Source of the DNA: Hahellaceae bacterium
Lineage (GTDB): Bacteria; Pseudomonadota; Gammaproteobacteria; Pseudomonadales; Oleiphilaceae
Assembly: GCA_016716085.1 (NCBI GenBank)
Contig: JADJWY010000023.1
Location: forward strand, 868,001 to 932,000
DNA length: 64,000 bases
Direction of reading: 5' to 3'
Shown one piece after another: positions 60,453 through 64,000 of this stretch. The notes below the pieces were generated by a model. It did not search any database. It saw only the letters and a program-made list of their open reading frames with translations, and was not told the DNA's origin. Each line of letters begins with the position of its first letter. Within the stretch, counting starts at the first letter, position 1. A program made the translations under genes and the position numbers.

Positions 60453-61499
60453 TTGAATCTACCTCCGCTGGTCATATTGCCCGTTTCGCTTCTTTCTCGA
60501 CGCCGCTTGTATATTTTCGGCGCGAGCAAATTTGGCACACATGCACAGCATCTACTGACCCGGTATCAGCTTGAAATTATTGCGTTTATAGACAATGATG
60601 AAGGCAAGTATCATCAGCGCCTGAATTCCAAGCCGATCATTCCACTTTATGGGCTTGCGCGGGATCCCAAAATACTCATCATTATCGCCAGCCGATATTA
60701 TCCTGAAATTCGCCTTCAGTTAATTTCTCTGGGATGGAAGGAGAATGAGGATTTCGTTGAAGCAACACGTTTTTTTATCGCCGAAGATTATCTACAGTTG
60801 CAACAATCCATGGCCGCCTTCAAAGGCATTCATTGCGGCGAACGAGCTTTTCTGATTGGCAATGGTCCCAGCTTGACCACAAGCGACCTGAATTTGTTAA
60901 AGAATGAGTGTTGTTTTGCCGCTAACAAGATCTATCTCTCGTTCAGTCAAACGACTTGGCGACCAACCTACTATTGTGTCTGCGACCCGCTGGTAAGCCT
61001 CAACATTCGAGATCAAATAGAAAGCATAGGAATACCTGCCTTTCTTTCGAATAACTCCTGCTTTTACGGACATAACTTGCAAAATGCCAGAATTTTGCCC
61101 TATTTCTTCAGAAGCGATAGTGAGCAGGTTTCTGAAATGGGATTTTCGTTTGAGCCGGAGCAGGGCTTATTCGATGGGGGCACTGTCGTCTTCATGATGA
61201 TGCAACTGGCAGTATTTATGGGCTTTAAAAAGCTGTATTTTCTTGGGCTGGATCACAGCTTTACTATTGACCAAGACGAGAAAACTGAAGTGGTCAGTAG
61301 CAGAGGTGAGATCAACCATTTTCATCCCAACTACAGGCCTTGTGGAGAGAAATGGAGCCGACCAAGGCTAGACTTCATTGAACGAGCATTTCTTCGTGCC
61401 AAAGGGTTGCTGGAGCCTCGCGGTATTCAATTGGTAAATCTGTCCCGACAAACCAAGCTCCAGGTGTTTGACATCGCTTCTTTGGAGGATATCCTATAG
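60453..61499 (+). CDS. second DUF115 protein with N-terminal Rossmann module
   Basis: 348 residues; the frame starts at a TTG (60453) with no clear ribosome site, but only 4 bases separate it from the previous stop. N-terminal module about 15-110: RRLYIFGASKFGTHAQHLL, IIAFIDNDEGKYHQRLNS, ILIIIASRYYPEIRLQLISL. DUF115 domain about 125-340: ERAFLIGNGPSLTTSDLNLL, WRPTYYCVCDPLVSLN, GGTVVFMMMQLAVFMGFKKL and FLGLDHSFTID. It is more distant from the 55361 protein than a recent duplicate would be. It may be a second flagellin glycosyltransferase with a different site or sugar. Confidence 0.8.
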   Translation: MNLPPLVILPVSLLSRRRLYIFGASKFGTHAQHLLTRYQLEIIAFIDNDEGKYHQRLNSKPIIPLYGLARDPKILIIIASRYYPEIRLQLISLGWKENEDFVEATRFFIAEDYLQLQQSMAAFKGIHCGERAFLIGNGPSLTTSDLNLLKNECCFAANKIYLSFSQTTWRPTYYCVCDPLVSLNIRDQIESIGIPAFLSNNSCFYGHNLQNARILPYFFRSDSEQVSEMGFSFEPEQGLFDGGTVVFMMMQLAVFMGFKKLYFLGLDHSFTIDQDEKTEVVSSRGEINHFHPNYRPCGEKWSRPRLDFIERAFLRAKGLLEPRGIQLVNLSRQTKLQVFDIASLEDIL

Positions 61500-61533
61500 G
61501 TTAAGTTGCGCAGTAAGCTCCATTCTGCATTTT

Positions 61534-62487
61534 CTATTGATACTTTGAAAACGCTCCTGCCGGCTGATGGTTACTCAGGCCCTTTATTGCCGCTCGACCC
61601 ATTGCCAATATTGCCTCCTCTGAACTGCCAGCAATGTGGGGTGTCACGAAAACGTTAGGATGCTGAATTAGGTCAGCAGAGACCGGGGGCTCAATCTCCA
61701 ATACATCAAAGGCTGCGGCAGCCAGTCTACCCGAATTCAAGGCCCTCAGTGCGGCACATTCATCCACCAAGCCGCCTCTGGCTGTGTTGATCAGATAGCT
61801 ACCGGGCTTAAATAGGCCAACTGCACGCTCATTTATCATTAATCGGGTACTATCATTGAGAGGAACATGAAGGCTGACGACATCAGACTGCGAAATGAGA
61901 GATTCAAGGGAGACCCTTTCCAACTCATTTTTCAGGTAAAAGTCAGCATAATCTTCAATATCGTTTACCAATATTTGGCAACCAAATGGCTTCAATAAGT
62001 TAACGACAGCCTTCCCAACATGTCCGCATCCTATCAGGCCAAACGTCAGTGATGACAACTGCCGGCCTTTAATTTGCTGCCAACGACCGTCCTGTACACT
62101 ACGATATCCCTGAGGAATTTTTCGGATGATGTTAAGCGCCAATCCCAAAGTCAGCTCTGCGACAGCCTGTGCATTTACCCCTGGCGTCCATCCAAGTCTG
62201 ACGCCTTGGTCCTCCATTGCCTGAAGGTCCAGTTTATCTAATCCTACGCCGTACTTTCCAATGACCTTCAGATTAGGCAATGCGGCCAGTATATCCCTTG
62301 AAATCACTTCTAACGCAATTATGGCGCCATCATGACCCTGTAAAAAATTGACAAGTTCATTTCCTGATAGAGACGACCCCTGGTCGTTAAACGTCACATA
62401 ATCGAATTCGTTGAGCAACTCCTGACGAAGCACCGGATTCATTGAAAAAGATCGCGAGCAGACGGCGACTTTGGCACATCTATTCAT
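61534..62487 (-). CDS. D-isomer-specific 2-hydroxyacid dehydrogenase
   Basis: 317 residues from the ATG at 62487, which overlaps the previous stop (ATGA); the frame is open back to 62556 but that part lies in the upstream gene. NAD-binding motif FGLIGCGHVGKAVVNLL, then LKVIGKYGVGLDKLD, the Arg in INTARGGLVDE, the Glu in DVLEIEPP and the catalytic His in PHIAGSSEEA are all present, as in phosphoglycerate dehydrogenase. It lacks the ACT tail of SerA. Third gene of the operon with the cyclase and the cytidylyltransferase, so it probably oxidises or reduces a 2-hydroxy/2-keto acid in that pathway and not serine. Confidence 0.88.
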   Translation of the reverse strand: MNRCAKVAVCSRSFSMNPVLRQELLNEFDYVTFNDQGSSLSGNELVNFLQGHDGAIIALEVISRDILAALPNLKVIGKYGVGLDKLDLQAMEDQGVRLGWTPGVNAQAVAELTLGLALNIIRKIPQGYRSVQDGRWQQIKGRQLSSLTFGLIGCGHVGKAVVNLLKPFGCQILVNDIEDYADFYLKNELERVSLESLISQSDVVSLHVPLNDSTRLMINERAVGLFKPGSYLINTARGGLVDECAALRALNSGRLAAAAFDVLEIEPPVSADLIQHPNVFVTPHIAGSSEEAILAMGRAAIKGLSNHQPAGAFSKYQ

Positions 62488-63209
62488 TTTGACAGGGACC
62501 AATATTCTATTTTGGGCTCTGATAGCTTCACGTGCTTCATCCCGTATAACAGGCATTCTGCTTTCTTAAAGTCTTGTTCCAGACTTATTTTTAATCCTTT
62601 AATTGGATCAATGGGCATCAAAACCCTTTTCTTTCCAATATACGCCGATCCTGTATTTTTATAATGGGTCATAAAGGACGCTGCATCCCAAACAGTCACC
62701 GCCCAGTTTAGAATTTGAACCTCAGGGTTCTCCTGGGTGGGCGCGAGTTGTCCATCTAGCGAGATGTTGACAGGCTTCGTCTGACAAAAAGTTTGCATCC
62801 GCGTAGAATCGCAGGTAATCAGCGTATCGCATTCTGAAGCCTGAAAGGTTTTCAGCGCTCTGGAAACATCCTCGGGCTCAATTAAAGGGCATACCGGGTT
62901 GATCATCACAAGCGTCTTAACCTTGTTATTTTCAATAAAGTCTGCCGTAAACTGATCGCCTGTAGCCAGGTCATCTGCAAGCGATTCCGAACGACGATAA
63001 CCACTCACCCCCAATTGCTGAGCGAGAGTCAGCATTTCATCAGAATCTGAATTCACGTATATTTCATCAAATTCAGGACAGCGCTTGGCACACTCTATCG
63101 AATAGGCCAGCAGAGGCTTTCCGCATAGTAGACGCAAATTCTTGGCTTTAACTCGCTTACTCCCAGCCCGAGCAGGAATATGCGCGATAACCCATCCTAA
63201 ATCCCTCAT
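62484..63209 (-). CDS. CMP-sugar-type cytidylyltransferase
   Basis: 241 residues of the NeuA/PseF/KdsB superfamily: IPARAGSKRVKAKNLRLLCG (nucleotide loop), EIYVNSDSDEMLTLA, DDLATGDQFTADF, a TLVMINPVCPLIEPEDVSRA stretch equal to the family's LQPTSPLR, and a metal-binding DPIKGLKISLEQDF near the end. NPVCPL replaces QPTSPLR, so it belongs to a side branch. It activates an acid sugar or similar molecule with CMP (or another cytidylate). Both ends overlap its neighbours by four bases (ATGA), a tight three-gene operon. Confidence 0.88.
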   Translation of the reverse strand: MRDLGWVIAHIPARAGSKRVKAKNLRLLCGKPLLAYSIECAKRCPEFDEIYVNSDSDEMLTLAQQLGVSGYRRSESLADDLATGDQFTADFIENNKVKTLVMINPVCPLIEPEDVSRALKTFQASECDTLITCDSTRMQTFCQTKPVNISLDGQLAPTQENPEVQILNWAVTVWDAASFMTHYKNTGSAYIGKKRVLMPIDPIKGLKISLEQDFKKAECLLYGMKHVKLSEPKIEYWSLSK

Positions 63210-64000
63210 AAGTCAGTCTCATAAAGTTTATGTCTGAAGTAGCCTGAAATCAGATCTCTAGTGGCCAAATCAGGCTCTAGGGTATCTTTAAACATACATC
63301 CCAGGCCCCGGGTCAATATGACCTTGATTTGCTGATCAATATTCTTTTTATCTTTCCTCAAAGCAGCCAAGTAATCGTCTGCATCCACCAGATTGAGCGT
63401 TGTTTCGGCCCAAACGTGTGCAAGAATACGGCGAATTCGATTACGCAAAGACATCGTGATATAGCCTTTTTTTGCCGAAAAGAGATTCGCCAGATCCATT
63501 CCATACGACACCGCAATACCGTGCGGAACAGAATAATGGCTCACTGTCTCTAACGCATGTCCAAAGGAATGACCGTAGTTGAATATATTTCGGGGCCCCC
63601 GATCAAACTCGTCCACTTCAACCATCTGTCTTTTGATAGACAAGCTTTTAAAAATCAACTTGGGAAGTTCACGACAACTGACTACTGCCATGCGTACGTC
63701 GTCTTCGATTTTGTCGAGTTCATCCTGCCCATCAACCAAAAAATAATGCAGCATTTCCCCAATACCTGACAGTATTTCCTTCTTTTCAAGCGTATTAAGA
63801 AAGCGAAAATCAATGATGATATGAGCGGGTGGATAAAAGCTACCGAGCTGATTTTTCAAATCGTTGAAATTAACGGAGGTTTTGCTGCCAATACAACTGT
63901 CGCATTGCGAAAGGAGATTTGTAGGAAAAAAAAACCACGTTACTCCTCTGAATAAAATCCCCGCGATAAAGCCTGTAATATCCTGCGTTACCCCCCCCCC
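63206..64000 (-). CDS. 3-dehydroquinate-synthase-like cyclase, C-terminal part, runs off the right edge
   Basis: The frame is open to base 64000 (264 residues plus stop); apparent later starts are artefacts. Edge residues GGGVTQDITGFIAGILFRG match the NAD-binding heart of dehydroquinate synthase, followed by PTNLLSQCDSCIGSKTSVNF. Metal ligands remain: Glu in SGIGEMLHYF, His in NYGHSFGHALE and His in VPHGIAVSYG. The lysine of the family's AEVIKYG is His here. A gene in a glycan operon with a cytidylyltransferase is unlikely to serve the shikimate pathway; a sugar-phosphate cyclase (sedoheptulose 7-phosphate type) or variant is more likely. The first residues visible are coded by a run of ten G. 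Confidence 0.88.
   Translation of the reverse strand, partial: GGGVTQDITGFIAGILFRGVTWFFFPTNLLSQCDSCIGSKTSVNFNDLKNQLGSFYPPAHIIIDFRFLNTLEKKEILSGIGEMLHYFLVDGQDELDKIEDDVRMAVVSCRELPKLIFKSLSIKRQMVEVDEFDRGPRNIFNYGHSFGHALETVSHYSVPHGIAVSYGMDLANLFSAKKGYITMSLRNRIRRILAHVWAETTLNLVDADDYLAALRKDKKNIDQQIKVILTRGLGCMFKDTLEPDLATRDLISGYFRHKLYETDL

Noticed and set aside
62488..62556. Upstream start of the 2-hydroxyacid dehydrogenase
   Set aside because: It overlaps the cytidylyltransferase by 70 bases, while the ATG at 62487 gives the ATGA coupling also seen at 63206-63209.

Overview
The window looks like chromosomal DNA of a free-living, flagellated, probably marine gammaproteobacterium. The evidence is gene content: htpG, sthA, hrpB, rdgC, glnK-amtB, a class I PHA synthase, a class GN sortase with its dedicated von Willebrand target protein, and a polar-type flagellin cluster (fliC-flaG-fliD-fliS). 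I cannot fix the genus from sequence alone. I saw no rRNA, tRNA, CRISPR array or prophage.

Layout. 1-27 kb is ordinary housekeeping and accessory metabolism: two small unknown genes, a DUF1329 exported protein, htpG behind a good heat-shock promoter, a DUF3135 gene below a helically phased operator array, an AarF-type kinase, a short-chain dehydrogenase with a TetR-like operator, an MFS transporter, an isochorismatase-like hydrolase, a sugar-phosphate mutarotase, an HDOD protein coupled to sthA, the sortase pair, hrpB, a TonB-like protein, a methyltransferase, phaC, and a Gld-like ABC transporter operon with a DUF4340 protein. At 26.9-29.3 kb lies an alpha/beta hydrolase coupled to a flavin monooxygenase (Baeyer-Villiger type). 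The first two thirds of the monooxygenase are scrambled into G/C homopolymers, which I read as a bad stretch of assembly and not biology. 29.3-37.9 kb holds a DUF4112 protein, rdgC, glnK-amtB, a lipoprotein behind a sigma-54-type promoter, and a divergent pair of a PatZ-type protein acetyltransferase and a histone-deacetylase-family deacetylase.

37.9-64 kb is the interesting part. The flagellin cluster, whose flagellin has a large repeat-built central domain and a sigma-28-type promoter, is followed by about 21 kb of lower-GC glycan genes. Two of them are DUF115 (Maf-like) proteins of the class that glycosylates flagellin elsewhere, so I read this as a flagellin glycosylation island. It has a forward operon (cupin, nucleotidyltransferase/phosphotransferase, C-methyltransferase-like protein, KdsC-like phosphatase), a sulfotransferase, a convergent pair of WavE-like paralogues, a reverse operon (GSCFA protein, glycosyltransferase, DUF115, FkbM methyltransferase, tagatose-bisphosphate-aldolase-like protein, second glycosyltransferase), a YhcH-type protein with a second DUF115 gene, and a reverse operon at the right edge (dehydroquinate-synthase-like cyclase, CMP-sugar-type cytidylyltransferase, 2-hydroxyacid dehydrogenase).

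Two observations stand out. First, six proteins of this island with unrelated catalytic domains carry what looks like the same small Rossmann-like module at one end. Second, the cyclase-cytidylyltransferase-dehydrogenase operon, together with the KdsC-like phosphatase, the aldolase-like protein and the YhcH protein, suggests a dedicated route to an unusual activated acid sugar or cyclitol. An intact 852-bp IS5-type element interrupts the GSCFA gene so recently that removing it restores the reading frame exactly. Three genes (DUF4112, the nucleotidyltransferase/phosphotransferase, one WavE-like gene) show apparent frameshifts at short homopolymers, which fits sequencing error at least as well as gene decay.
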